A stretch of 64,000 nucleotides of DNA from assembly GCA_016713535.1 (NCBI GenBank), contig JADJOY010000030.1, forward strand, positions 76,602 to 140,601, in the 5' to 3' direction. The stretch comes from Deltaproteobacteria bacterium (GTDB taxonomy: Bacteria > JADJOY01). The number at the start of each line of letters is the position of its first letter. Position 1 is the first letter of the stretch. The position numbers and the translations under genes were made by a program. Shown piece by piece: positions 17,544-27,059 of the stretch. The notes below the pieces were generated by a model. It was given only the letters and a program-made list of their open reading frames with translations. It was not told the origin of the DNA and searched no databases.

Positions 17544-17926
17544 TCCGTGGCCTCACTCAGGACCCGGGCCTCAGGCGGCGTGTAGCGGCGGGCGCAAGCC
17601 CGCCGAGCCGACCGCGGTGACCTTCCAGCCGATCCGCACCCGGTCTGGAGGGCCCGCCTCGGCGGACCGCGTCGGCATCATCTCGGCGGACCGCCAGGCG
17701 GCGGGCCCTCCGAATCGGATCGCGCGCGCGGGTTGGAGGGCGGCCGCTTCGTCGGCCGCCCCAACCGAACGCCCGGGGTCGTCGACGGAGCAGGGGCGAA
17801 CCCCCGCGACCCTCCTGCCGATCCACACCCGGTCGGGGGGCCCGCCGTCGCACTCCAGCCCGGCCCGCCGACAGATAAAGGGCACCTGTGCGCGCCTCCC
17901 GCGGACCTGGAGCACGAAGGTGCCGC
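17544..17926. repeat. GC-rich hairpin modules downstream of copy A
   Basis: Contains CCAGCCGATCCGCACCCGGT-type modules and GGCGGCCGCTTCGTCGGCCG hairpins. Most of 17619-17720 has a counterpart at 21411-21515, so the paired repeat really extends beyond 238 bp with gaps. No gene is supported. Confidence 0.65.
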
Positions 17927-18977
17927 TCATGCCTTCCCGCGCCTCTTCTTCGCGCGTGGCGGGGCGGGCTTCTCGAGCTGCTTCGCGATCGCATCGAAGG
18001 CGGCGTCGATCATGCGCGGCTTCGCGTCCTCCCGCGCTTGGTAGCGTGCGTACTCGCGCTCGGCCTTCGCCTTCGCGACCTCCGCGGAGACGGTCCCGGC
18101 GTGATCGAGCAGCTTGCGGCCCGATGCCTTGAGGAACTCGTCGAGCTTGTCGACCCAGTCGCGCATCGTCATCGGCTTCCGCTCGAGCGCCTGCAGCTCG
18201 GCGAACTCGATGTAGAGGTTCACGATGCGGTGGAGGACCTGCAGCTCGGGCTCGGTCAGGTAGTTCTTCGCGATCGCGGCGTCGGCTTTGTGGACCACGC
18301 CTCCCGGCCGCGTCGTCTGCATGCCCATGAAGGGCTTCTCCCCGTCGGCGCGCTCGTGGATGATCTCGGCGGCCGTGCGACCGTGCACGGCGAAGTGCAT
18401 CTTGTTCTGCACGGTCGCGAAGAACTGCTGCGAGAGCTCGATGTCGGGTTGGTAGTCGACGCTGGTCGCGTAGATGTCGAGGACCTTCTGGTAGAAGCGC
18501 CGCTCGGACGCGCGGATGTCGCGAATCCGCTCGAGCAGCTCGTCGAAGTAGTCGGTGTGGCCTGGACCGGGCGGGTTCTTCAGCCGCTCGTCGTCCATCG
18601 TGAAGCCCTTGACCAGGTACTCCGACAGGCGCGCGTTGGCCCACTTGCGGAACTGCGTGCCGCGATGGCTGCGGACACGGAAGCCGACGGCGAGGATCGC
18701 CTCGAGGTTGTAGTGCTCGATTTCGCGAGACCTGCCGAGCGCCCTCGCTTCGAACTCGTAAGAACGGCTTACAAGTTGCCGCCTCGTCAGCTCCACCCGC
18801 CGCGTAGATCTCGCGCAAGTGCTGGGTGATGTTCTGAGGCGTGGTCTGGAACAGCTCGGCCATCAGCGCCTGCGTGAGCCAGACGGTGTCGCCCTCGAAT
18901 CGGCACTCGATGCGCGTGCGCCCGTCCTCGGTCTGGTAGAGGAGCAGCTCTCCCGTGGGGGCGGCCGCGCTCGTCAT
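17927..18977 (-). CDS. RhuM-family protein (frameshifted)
   Basis: The N-terminal part (start 18977) reads ELLLYQTEDGRTRIECRFEG, DTVWLTQALMAELFQTTPQN and ADEAATCKPFLRVRSEG; after a frameshift between about 18720 and 18740 it continues EIEHYNLEAILAVGFRVRS, RGTQFRKWA, KGFTMDDERLKNP and YFDELLERIRDIRASERRFY. This is the complete order of motifs of the RhuM family, named after a Salmonella pathogenicity-island gene and often found in accessory and defence-rich regions; its biochemical role is unknown. The start overlaps the stop of the TPR gene by four bases, so the pair is translationally coupled. Confidence 0.88.
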
Positions 18978-20203
18978 GGCTCGTCGCCCTCCAACTCCTC
19001 CCACGTCCTGCCCGCTTCGATGGCGGCGAGGTTGAAGCGCGCGCCTTGGTTGTCGTTCGGGTTGAGCCACAGCATCTGGGTGAACAGGGCTCTGGCCGCG
19101 CGGATGTCCCGGAGCCGCCACGCACAGAGCCCCGCCCCGTTTAGGCAGCGCAGGAACGGCCGGTTGTCGATGAGTCCCCACGGAAGCACGCCGGCGAAGT
19201 CCTGCCCGAGCGAGAGCGCTCCGATCGACACTCCCACCTCGTAGTGCGCGAGGGCTTGCTTCGGGCGCCGTTCGAACTCGAAGTTGCCGAGGTGGGAGTG
19301 CGCGTCCAGGCAGCGCAAGTCCCTCTCGAGGAGCTTCATCAGGCGGTCGTAGGCACCGCGCAGATCGCCGGCTTCGCGCAGCTCGGCTGCTTCGAGAATG
19401 GGGTCGGACTCGAAGTCCTCGGGGTCGACGCCCGGGAGGACCTGCTCCATCTCGAACATGGGCCGCTTGCCGCGCGCGATGATGGGCTTCGCCCAGGCCT
19501 CGATGGGCTCGCCTTCTTCGCCCCAATAGTCGTTCACCGGGTCCCAATCCCCTTGCTCGTGCAGCGCGAGCGGCGTGAGGCCGAGCGCAGCGACGGCGAA
19601 ACGCGTGCCCTGGACATCGCCCGACACGTACGGGTGGCGCTCGTGCGTCCACTGCTTCTTCGGCGTCACGGTGATGATCGAACCCGGCACCTCGTCCTGC
19701 ACTGCCGTGCGCAGCGTCACCTCGCGCGCCGTGCCGAGCACACGACAGCGCAGCGCGTTCTGCTTGCACGCGAGCACCACCAGCTCGATCGGCACACCGA
19801 TGACGAGGTCGCCGCTCGTGGCCTTGGCTCGGCCCGCGGCTGCGGCGCCGACCGCGCGCTCGTGGTGCGCGAGCTCTCCGACGCCGAGCCAGGCCCGGTA
19901 GAGCGAGACGAAGCGCGCGCCCTGACTCCCTTCGGCGAAGACGACGTCCGCGAGCCCGACGCTGAAACGTCGCTCGCCACGAACGCCGGCGAGCATCAGC
20001 CCCGCACGCGGGTGCCCCGGATAGCCGATGGCGACGGCGGTGATGGGCTCGCCAACGACGAGGGCTTCCGCGGGCAGGGCGACCTCTCGCTGTGCGGCGG
20101 CCTCGAGCGCCCGGAGCTGCGCGTCGTCGGTCTTGGCCCCGGCGACGATGCGCGCGAAGGGCGCATCGGGCTTGCTCGCCGAGCTCGGCTTCTTGCGCGT
20201 CAT
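18974..20203 (-). CDS. TPR-containing cytoplasmic protein, ST7-like C-terminus
   Basis: A 409-residue soluble protein. The first half (to about residue 200) has no family I recognise. The second half contains helical repeats ending RCLDAHSHLGNFEFERRPKQ, VLPWGLIDNRPFLRCLNGAG and LFTQMLWLNPNDNQGARFNL, which resembles the tetratricopeptide-like part of ST7-type and bacterial 'cytoplasmic protein' families. ATG at 20203; another in-frame ATG lies 24 bp upstream. It forms a two-gene unit with the RhuM gene, inside the DNA bounded by the two long repeats. Confidence 0.75.
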   Translation of the reverse strand: MTRKKPSSASKPDAPFARIVAGAKTDDAQLRALEAAAQREVALPAEALVVGEPITAVAIGYPGHPRAGLMLAGVRGERRFSVGLADVVFAEGSQGARFVSLYRAWLGVGELAHHERAVGAAAAGRAKATSGDLVIGVPIELVVLACKQNALRCRVLGTAREVTLRTAVQDEVPGSIITVTPKKQWTHERHPYVSGDVQGTRFAVAALGLTPLALHEQGDWDPVNDYWGEEGEPIEAWAKPIIARGKRPMFEMEQVLPGVDPEDFESDPILEAAELREAGDLRGAYDRLMKLLERDLRCLDAHSHLGNFEFERRPKQALAHYEVGVSIGALSLGQDFAGVLPWGLIDNRPFLRCLNGAGLCAWRLRDIRAARALFTQMLWLNPNDNQGARFNLAAIEAGRTWEELEGDEP

Positions 20204-21142
20204 CCTCGCCTCTCGGTGGCCATCCACGCCGGGCTCGACCCTGAACCTGCGAGCGCGCGTCTCGCCCGTCGGAAGCTCCGCTCAGGGACCTCTGGCCCGA
20301 GCCGTCGCCAGAAGGGCGTGCGGGAATCTGGCCAGGTCCTCGAGGATTGGCGGGCACAGCCGTGCGGCTGAACCCGCGTGAGCGTCGTGAGCGCGTCGAG
20401 CCCCGCCTCGCGCAGAAGCGCGGGCGGCACGGAGCAGCGCGTGGCGTTCGTGCGTCCCGACTGCTCGACGCGCCACCACGCGAGGAGACGCGCGAGCCAG
20501 GGGCGCAGCGCGCTCACCTCGGCCAGCTCGGTGGCCGAGATGCTCTCGGTCTGCAGGACGAGGGCGGACGTGATGCGCTCGCGCTGCATGAGCTTGTACC
20601 GCCTGGCCGTGGCCGAAGACGATGCGGTCACCGCTGAGTTCGCCGGTCTCGCGTTGCGAGCGCGTCCACCTCGCCCTCAGCCTGATCGGGTCGACTGGAG
20701 GTATTGGCGAGCCTGTCGAACGCCCTCCTCGAACGTGGTGCACCGCGTCCGCGTGTTGCTCCTGCAGAGCGCCCGCCGATACTGGGACTTCTGCATACCG
20801 GGGGTCAGCGTGCCGTCGACTTATCCATGAAGGCCTGGCGGCGTGTCAAACGCTGCCGGGCCGAACGATCCTCTGCGTGCCGACGAGTTCCGGCCACATT
20901 CCCGCGAACACGAACGTCCGGGGTGCGGGCTGCTAAGCCCCGGGTAGCCCGGCAATTGCCCCAGCAGGCTCGCGCGAAGTCGACCGCGACTGCGCGGCTA
21001 GGATGGACTCGGGTTCTTGCTGGCGCTGGGTAAGCCAGTCACGTACTCGAGGCCTGCTTCACCGAGGAGCCGTGGGCGAGCGGGCTCACCACGACGGAGA
21101 CTCCAGGGTGCATCCCGGGGCGCAGGCGGTGTGGGTGGCCCG
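20204..21142. other. Non-coding or decayed stretch inside the repeat-bounded island
   Basis: About 940 bp. A minus-strand frame at 20200-20631 (for example ALRPWLARLLAWWRVEQSG) overlaps the start of the TPR gene and matches nothing I recognise; the rest has many stops in all frames and looks less GC-biased than its surroundings. It may be a decayed gene or a promoter region; no RNA gene was recognised. Confidence 0.4.
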
Positions 21143-21380
21143 CTGTAGCAACTTGCTATACAAAATCGTAAAGCTGATGCTCTACAAATTTGTCCGGCTG
21201 ATGCTTTACAGGCTGGTTCGGGCCAGATTCCCCGCGAAAAGTGCCGATTTCGGGCCCCTGGGGGGCCAGGAACGGGTACATTTCCCTCGCTGGCGGGGGC
21301 GCGGGGGGCCCCGCCCTACGAATGCATCCGGGTCGGAAATCTAGCGACGGGGGTTCCATCCCCGTCGCCGGGCGCGGCGA
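21143..21380 (+). repeat. Long direct repeat, copy B
   Basis: Second copy of the 17306-17543 repeat, same orientation. It keeps the three AT-rich units (the palindrome now reads TACAAATTTGTC), the GGCCCCTGGGGGGCC core and the GACGGGGGTTCCATCCCC hairpin. It is followed at 21411-21515 by the same GC-rich module that follows copy A. The two copies bracket about 3.6 kb carrying the RhuM and TPR genes. Confidence 0.85.
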
Positions 21381-21603
21381 CGACGGAGCAGGGGCGAAGC
21401 CCCGTGACGCTCCAGCCGATCCGCACCCGGTCTGGAGGGCCCGCCTCCGGCGGGCCGCGTCGGCATCATCTCGGCGGACCGCCAGGAGGCGGTCCCTCCG
21501 GATCGGATCGCGCGCCGGGCGAACGCTGGGTCGGCGACGGAGCGCCGACGCTCCAGACCGCGTGGAGCGCGCTCGCTCCGTCGAGCGCCGGCTGCGGCGC
21601 CCG
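21381..21603. repeat. GC-rich hairpin modules downstream of copy B
   Basis: Modules CCAGCCGATCCGCACCCGGT and GCGGACCGCCAGGAGGCGGT, matching those after copy A and in the tandem array. The region ends at the stop of the broken gene. Confidence 0.65.
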
Positions 21604-23040
21604 TCAGCTCCGCCGTCTCGCCCCAGCGGGTCGGGTCGGACGACTGAGCAGTCGATCGAAGGCGGCGCCGGCCGTGTTCCGCCACGGCGAGCTGCAGTAC
21701 TCGAGCAGGTACCCCATCTCGGTGATCTCGACGAAGTGGTCGGGCGATCCATCGCGGCTCGGGGTCCACGGGATCTGGCCGTCCGGCACCGACGGCGACC
21801 ACAGGTCCCAGTTGGGCCACGGCGCGTAGTGGTCGACTGCGGCCGAGTAGCGCGCGACCAGGTGCTGGGTCTCGGCCGAGGTGAGCGGCAGCCCGCTCGC
21901 CGCCGCCACCGCACTGTAGCCTTAGCGTCGCTCCAGTAGCTCGGGTCGTCGCTGTTGGGGACGGTGCCGGCCATCATCTGGTCGGCGCGCTTGATCAGCC
22001 CCTGCAGGAGCTGCTCGGCGACGGCGTTCTGACCGGCGGCGAGGGTGTTGTCGATCGCCGCGAGGTGGAAGTACCGGATGATGTCGTAGTTGTAGTAGTG
22101 GCCGATCTCGGCGATCTGGCGCCGTAGATGTTGCCGAAGCCGATGCCGCAGTCGAGGCAGCGCGCGTCGTCGTAGGCGACTATCGCCGACGCGAGCTTGG
22201 GCTCGCATTGCGCGTTCGGCACCAGCCAGTTGTAGAGCGAGAAGCCCGCGAGGTCGGGGATCGGGCGTCGGGGTAGTGGGCACTACGCGCCTTCACCGAC
22301 TTTGCGGATGAACCAGCCGGTGTCGACGATGCCGCGCGCGAACTGCTCGAGCTGCGCCGCGCGTCAGCGGCGGCCTGCCGCACGTCGGTCGGGCCAGCGC
22401 GCCACGCGGCGAAGCTCCGGCACCACCCCGGAAGATGTGCGGCACGTCGTCCTGGCTGCGCCAGATGCGCAGCCAGATGTCGCCGAACACCGGGTTGGTG
22501 GGGTTGCGGACGGTCTTGGCGTTCCAGTCGTCGGCGGGGTGCTTGGCGTTGTCGTAGGTCACGACGGTGGGGCGGCCGTCCTGCACGAAGCTGTGTTCTG
22601 GTTGAAGACGGGCGCGCGGTGGATGCCGGTCTCGGGATCCTCGGCGTCATGTAGAGCGAGCCGAGGAATGGCGCGCGGCTACCCTTGGCCCAGGCCTTCG
22701 GTGAGGTCGCCGGAGCGCCGGGTCGCCCGTCGCGAGGTAGGCGCTGGCCGCTGCGGCGAGGACCTTGGGCGTCGGGATGGTCAGGTTGTCGGCGACGCCG
22801 GTGCGGTCGAACGTCTACCGTGCCGCCCGACTTGACGGAGCGCGTGTCGTACGCCAGTAGAGCCGGGTGAAGTCGGGAAGACCCTCGACGAGTGCCGGGC
22901 GCCATGCGCGTGGGTCACGCGGCGCAACCAGTCGAAGTAGCCGACGTCCTTCCAGAAGCCGGCTGATCTTGGCGGTGAACTCCGGCCACTTCGGTGGGCG
23001 TGGCGGCGCGCCGACGTCCGGCCGGGTGACCGGGAAGGGC
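21604..23040 (-). pseudogene. Unrecognised, probably secreted protein broken by many frameshifts
   Basis: Coding signal hops between all three minus frames. Readable pieces in order: WPEFTAKIS, KDVGYFDWLRRVTHAHG, LVEGLPDFTRLYWR, GVADNLTIPTPKVLAAAASA, RAPFLGSLYMT, VTYDNAKHPADDWNAKTVRN, NPVFGDIWLRIWRSQDDVPH, GFSLYNWLVPNAQC, CLDCGIGFGNIYG, GHYYNYDIIRYFHLAAIDNT and DHFVEITEMGYLLEYCSSPW. This suggests one protein of about 450 residues. I do not recognise the family. It lies directly downstream of a SUMF1-type lipoprotein on the same strand. Confidence 0.55.
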
Positions 23041-23146
23041 AGCGACTCGAGGCCGAGGCCGGCGAGCGCGACCGGCTTCCGCCGCCGCGCTCGCCGCGGC
23101 GGAAGCGGCGGACGCACCACCTCGGCGCTGGTCGCGATCGTCCGCA

Positions 23147-24070
23147 CTACCGGAAGCCCAGGTGCTTGTCGCGGTAGCCCGGCGTGTGACCCGCGCGCCC
23201 GGCCGAGGGCAGAGCGCGGCGCCGTTATAGAAGGCCGCGCCGCCGCGCACCACGCGGTAGTAGCCGCTCGCGGCAACCGGTCGGATCGGTGGAGGTGACC
23301 GGCGTGGCGGCGGCGTACCAGTCCCACGTCCACTCCGCGACGTTGCCCGCGGTGTCGTAGACGCCGAAGGCGTTGGCGGCCTTGGTGCGCACCGCGTGGG
23401 TGGCCTTGGAGATGCCGTTGGTGCCGCAGTACCAGGCGATCGCGCCGGCCGCGGGATCGACGGGGGTGCACGAGGTCTGGGTGATGTCGCCGTTGGGGAA
23501 GGCGGTGTCCGCGCCGGCGCGCGCCGCGTACTCCCACTCGGCCTCGGTGGGCAGGCGATAACCCGCGCACTCGTAGACCGAGGAGACGCCGTCGAGGGCG
23601 ACGCTCGCCCCCGCGATGCCGCCGTTGGCCGCGCAGGCGGTGACGTCGTCGCCCGCGCTGCCGTCGGCGCACACCACGTCGCCGAGGGTGAAGCACGGCG
23701 CGTAGCCGCCCGCCGAGAGCCTTGTTGGCGAAGGCGAGCGCGTCGTACCAGCTCACGGTGTCGACGGGGTAGCTGGGACCCTCGCCGCCTTCGGGCCAGT
23801 AGCTCGGGTTGAAGCCCGACACCGACTGGAACTTGTCCTGGGTGACCTCGGCCGTGCCGATCTCGAAGCTGTGGCTGAGTGCCACGCCGTGCTGCGCCTC
23901 GTCGAGTCGCGCCCGGGCTCGGTCTCGGGGCTACCCGCCACGAAGCTGCCGGCGGGCACCGTCGTGTAGTCGGTGGTGCAGGCGGCGACGAGGCCGATCG
24001 TGAGGGCGCCGAGCAGTAGTTGCGCCGGGAAACGGGGGGAGCGAAGGGAGCACGAGCGTCGCGAGGGCAT
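23147..24070 (-). CDS. SUMF1/FGE-sulfatase-domain lipoprotein (several frameshifts)
   Basis: The signal peptide ends LVAACTTDYTTVPAGSFVAG (lipobox Cys). The formylglycine-generating-enzyme-like fold is clear: EVTQDKFQSVSGFNPSYW, PVDTVSWYDALAFANK, GYRLPTEAEWEYAARAG, GVYDTAGNVAEWTWDWY, YYRVVRGGAAFYNGA and TPGYRDKHLGFR. Frame changes occur near 23715, 23280 and 23150; the last looks like one lost G before GTAGTGCGG, which creates the stop at 23147. Without it translation would continue RVVRTIATS. Bacterial members with a lipobox are mostly not true FGEs; some are surface structural or lectin-like proteins. Confidence 0.8.
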
Positions 24071-24175
24071 GGCGTTCTCCAGGGGAAAGGGGCGCGTGGA
24101 CGCACGTCCAGCGCCCTACTCCTGTACACACTTGAGGGGCGCGCTCGGGGGCTTTCGCCGTGCCCCGGCGCGCCC

Positions 24176-24841
24176 TCACCAGGCAGGGGCGGAGCCGTTC
24201 GAGTGCAGGAAGCGGCCGCTGCTGGCGGGGGTGAGCTCGTCGATCCGGGCGATCAGGTTGCGCGCGGCGTCGGCGGGCTCGGGGTCGCCGTTTCCCCCGG
24301 TCATCTCGGTGCGGACGTAGCCCGGGTGCAGGATCGCGACCGCGATGCCGCGGGGCGCCAGGTCGTGGGCGAGGGACACGCCGGCGGCGTTGAGCGCGGC
24401 CTTCGACATCCGGTAGCCGTACATGCGGCCCGAGGTGGTGTCGCCCATCCAGCCCATGCGGCTGGTGACGAGGGCGACCTTGCCGCCGTCGCGGAGGAGC
24501 GGCGCAGGCGCAGCGGTGACCGCAGCGGACCGAGGGCGTTGACCTCGAACTGGCGGCGGATCGCTGGCTCGTCGAGCTGGTCGAGGCTGTCGACCGAGAG
24601 CTGGCCGGCGTTGTTGACGAGCCAGTCGAGGGGGGCGGCTTTCGAGGCGGCGAGCGAGGGCCTCGACGGAGAGGCGCCGATGCTCACGTCGACGTTCGCC
24701 TCCACGGTGGCGCCGCTCGCGGCGAGCTCGCGGCTGGGGTGCGGCAGGGGCGATGACGCGATCGCCGCGTGCGACGAGCTGGCGGGTGATCTCGAGGCCG
24801 ATGCCGCGGTTGGCGCCGGTGATGAGCACGGTCGAGATCAT
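24176..24841 (-). CDS. SDR-family oxidoreductase (frameshifted)
   Basis: Classical short-chain dehydrogenase signs are spread over frames: cofactor motif TVLITGANRGIGLEI at the start, LVNNAGQLSVDSLDQLDEPA in the middle, then VTSRMGWMGDTT and the catalytic YGYRMSKAALNAAG, ending NGSAPAW. Frame changes lie near 24730-24760, 24640-24710 and 24495-24530. The reconstructed length of about 220 fits. The YRMSK context resembles the carbonyl reductase-like SDR subgroup that also keeps LHPGYVRTEM. Confidence 0.8.
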   Translation of the reverse strand: MISTVLITGANRGIGLEITRQLVARGDRVIAPAAPQPRARRERRHRGGERRREHRRLSVEALARRLESRPPRLARQQRRPALGRQPRPARRASDPPPVRGQRPRSAAVTAAPAPLLRDGGKVALVTSRMGWMGDTTSGRMYGYRMSKAALNAAGVSLAHDLAPRGIAVAILHPGYVRTEMTGGNGDPEPADAARNLIARIDELTPASSGRFLHSNGSAPAW

Positions 24842-24946
24842 GGTCGTTCTCCGGGAGGTTCAGGGCGGGCTGCGGCGCGCAGGGTACCTGCTCGCGTTGA
24901 CCGGGCATTCTGGCTGGGCGCAAGATCCGTCGCGAAGGAGGCCGTC

Positions 24947-25429
24947 ATGAAGAAGCCCGCCAGGAAAGCCGTGAAAGCGACCGCGAAGAAGCCCGCCGCC
25001 AAGGCCGCGAAGCGTGCCGGGAAGGCCCCCGCCCGTCGTGCCGTGGCGGCGAAGAAGCCCGCCGTGAAGCGCGCCGCGGCGACCAAGGCTGCCCCTGCCC
25101 GCAAGCCCGCGCCGAAGAAGCCGGCGCGCCCTGCGGTGGTGAGGCCCGCGGCCAAGCCGGCGCGCCCCGCGCCAGCGAGGCCGGCGGGTCCCGAACCGAT
25201 CCCCGAGGGTTTCCGCACCGTCACGCCGTACCTCTCGATCGACGGCGCGGCCAAGGCGATCGCATGTTCTGGGGGGACCTTCGGGAAGCTGCGCGATCCC
25301 TTCGGCCACGAAGTGGGAGTGTCGACCCACGTCGAGGACGTTGCGCCCGAGGAGATGGGCCGGCGGATGGAGGAGGCCATGAAGTCGATGGCGAGCGCCG
25401 GCGGCGCCGAACCGCCCGAAGCAGCCTGA
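24947..25429 (+). CDS. VOC-family protein with a histone-H1-like tail and internal deletion
   Basis: The start has an ideal ribosome site (AAGGAGG five bases before ATG). Residues 1-82 are Lys/Ala/Pro repeats (AKKPAAKAAKRAGKAPA) like an H1 or bacterial histone-like tail. Then FRTVTPYLSIDGAAKAI begins a PhnB-type VOC domain, but the text jumps to the last strand, FGKLRDPFGHEVGVSTHVED. About 75 expected residues are absent. The bases at the junction read MFWGD in another frame, the natural neighbour of FGKLRDPFGH. So an internal deletion plus a one-base shift in a G run (25271-25276) has damaged the domain. Confidence 0.75.
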   Translation: MKKPARKAVKATAKKPAAKAAKRAGKAPARRAVAAKKPAVKRAAATKAAPARKPAPKKPARPAVVRPAAKPARPAPARPAGPEPIPEGFRTVTPYLSIDGAAKAIACSGGTFGKLRDPFGHEVGVSTHVEDVAPEEMGRRMEEAMKSMASAGGAEPPEAA

Positions 25430-25612
25430 CGCGGTCGCGGCGTCGCGACCCGGACCGCCGCGGACGACCAGGAGGCCGTCCCTCCGAAGCGGTCGGTGGC
25501 GTTCGTAGCGCGGGGCTCGTCCCCGCCCAGCGCCTAGCCGCCATTTTCGGCGATGGGCTACCCTCGCGCGTTCGCGCGCGAACGCCCCTCTTTCCGCACA
25601 GGGACCGACCCC
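25430..25612. repeat. Intergenic hairpin module
   Basis: Carries GGACCGCCGCGGACGACCAG and the half hairpin GTAGCGCGGGGCTCGTCCCC (from about 25507), related to the element at 8530-8627. The promoter and ribosome site of the MaoC gene must lie in the last 60 bases, but no consensus was seen. Confidence 0.5.
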
Positions 25613-26074
25613 ATGGCTGGCAAGTACTTCGGGGATCTCGGAGCTCGGCGGCACCCTCAAGCACAACGTCGGGCGCACGCTGACCGAGATGGACAACGTG
25701 CTCTTCTCGAGCCTGACGCTGAACACCCAGCCGCTCCACCTCAACGAGGACTTCGCGAGCAAGACCGAGTTCAAGCGCCGCATCGTGAACGGCATCTGGA
25801 CCTCGGCGTGGCGGTCGGCGTCACGGTCTCGGACCTCACCGAGGGCACGCTCATCGCGAACCTCGGCTTCGAGACGGTCAAGCACCCGCACCCGATGTTC
25901 CACGGCGACACGCTCTACGTGGAGACCGAGATCGTCGAGAAGCGCGACTCCAAGTCGCGCGCCGACTGCGGCGTGGTGCGCTTCCGCCACATCGGCCGCA
26001 ACCAGGACGGCACCGTGGTGATCGACTTCCAGCGCACCGTGCTCCTCAAGAAGCGGCCCGTCGCCCACGCCTGA
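25613..26074 (+). CDS. MaoC-like acyl-CoA hydratase (two frameshifts)
   Basis: Reconstructed sequence: MAGKYFGDL, shift near 25640, ELGGTLKHNVGRTLTEMDN, FSSLTLNTQPLHLNEDFA, RRIVNGI, shift near 25795, LGVAVGVTVSDLTEGTLIAN, HPHPMFHGDTLYVETEIVEK. This is a hot-dog-fold MaoC hydratase, of the type that includes mesaconyl-CoA hydratase. It lies 71 bp upstream of a malyl-CoA-lyase-type gene on the same strand, supporting a shared C4/C5 acyl-CoA pathway. At about 150 residues it is a single-domain member. Confidence 0.82.
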   Translation: MAGKYFGDLGARRHPQAQRRAHADRDGQRALLEPDAEHPAAPPQRGLREQDRVQAPHRERHLDLGVAVGVTVSDLTEGTLIANLGFETVKHPHPMFHGDTLYVETEIVEKRDSKSRADCGVVRFRHIGRNQDGTVVIDFQRTVLLKKRPVAHA

Positions 26075-26145
26075 GGCGAGTCGTCGCACGCCCGCCGCGA
26101 TCCCCGTTCGTGGCACGCGTCCTCGCCCGCGGAGAGCTCACCCCC

Positions 26146-27037
26146 ATGCGCCTGCGCCGATCCGTGCTCTTCATGCCGGGCGACAGCCCGCGCAAGATCG
26201 AGAAAGCCGCCGCCCTCGACGTCGACGTGGTGGTGATGGACCTCGAGGACGGCGTCGCCGCCGCGCGCAAGGAAGAGGCGCGGCGCAGCATCGTCGACGC
26301 CCTCAAGCACCTCGACTTCGGGCGCACCGAGCGCTGGGTGCGCATCAACGTGCCGACCGGCGACCTGTTCCGCGCCGACATCGAGCAGACCGCCGCCGGC
26401 CAGCCCGACGGCTACATGATCCCCAAGGTGTCGTCGGCCGAGGACGTGCGGCGGGTCGAGCGCGTGCTCGAGGCGGTCGAGGCCGAGGTCGGGGGCGGCA
26501 CGTGGCGGCCGCGCCTCATGGCGCTCGTCGAGACCGCGCGCGGGGGTGGTGAACGCGTTCGAGATCGCGCAGTCGAGCGAGCGGCTGGTGGCGCTGCTCT
26601 TCGGCGCCGAGGACTTCGCGGGCGACGTCGGCGCCGAGCGCACCGTGGAGGGCGCCGAAGTGGCGTACGCGCGCGGCGCGGTGGTGGTGGCGGCGAAGGC
26701 CGCCGGCATCGAGGCGATCGACACCCTCTGCACCGACCTCAAGAGCACCGAGGTGCTGGCGCGTGACTCGGTCGCCGCCCGTCGCATGGGCTACGACGGC
26801 AAGATGTGCATCCACCCCAAGCACGTCGACACGATCCACCGCGCGTTCGATCCCACCGCCGAGCAGATCGCCCACGCCGCCCGGCTGGTCGCCGCGTTCG
26901 AGGCCCACCAGGAGCGCGGCGCCGGCGTGTTCGACTTCGAGGGGAAGATGGTCGACATGCCGATGGTGCGCGCCGCCGGGAAGGTGCTGGCACGGGCGCG
27001 CGCCGCGAACCTGGTGACGCCGCCGTTCGAGGCGTGA
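26146..27037 (+). CDS. HpcH/HpaI (citrate lyase beta / malyl-CoA lyase) family enzyme, one frameshift
   Basis: Cleaves or forms 3-hydroxyacyl-CoA esters such as malyl-CoA or citramalyl-CoA. Motifs: RRSVLFMPGDSPRKIEKA, VVMDLEDGVAAARKEEAR, ERWVRINVP, LMALVETARG, LFGAEDFAGDVGAERT and GKMCIHPKHVDTIHRAF. One extra G in the run at 26542-26546 changes the frame; with four G the text reads ARGVVNAFEIAQ. ATG at 26146 opens MRLRRSVLF, with GGAGAG about ten bases before. The upstream MaoC gene suggests beta-methylmalyl-CoA or malyl-CoA as substrate, but this is inference. Confidence 0.88.
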
Positions 27038-27059
27038 GCGCCAGCCGATCCGTTTCACC

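Noticed and set aside
20200-20631. Minus-strand frame upstream of the TPR gene
   Set aside because: Overlaps the TPR start, no motif, and the last part is clearly the wrong frame of that gene.
17306-21380. Composite transposon around the RhuM island
   Set aside because: No transposase and no terminal inverted repeats on the outer ends; only direct repeats are seen.
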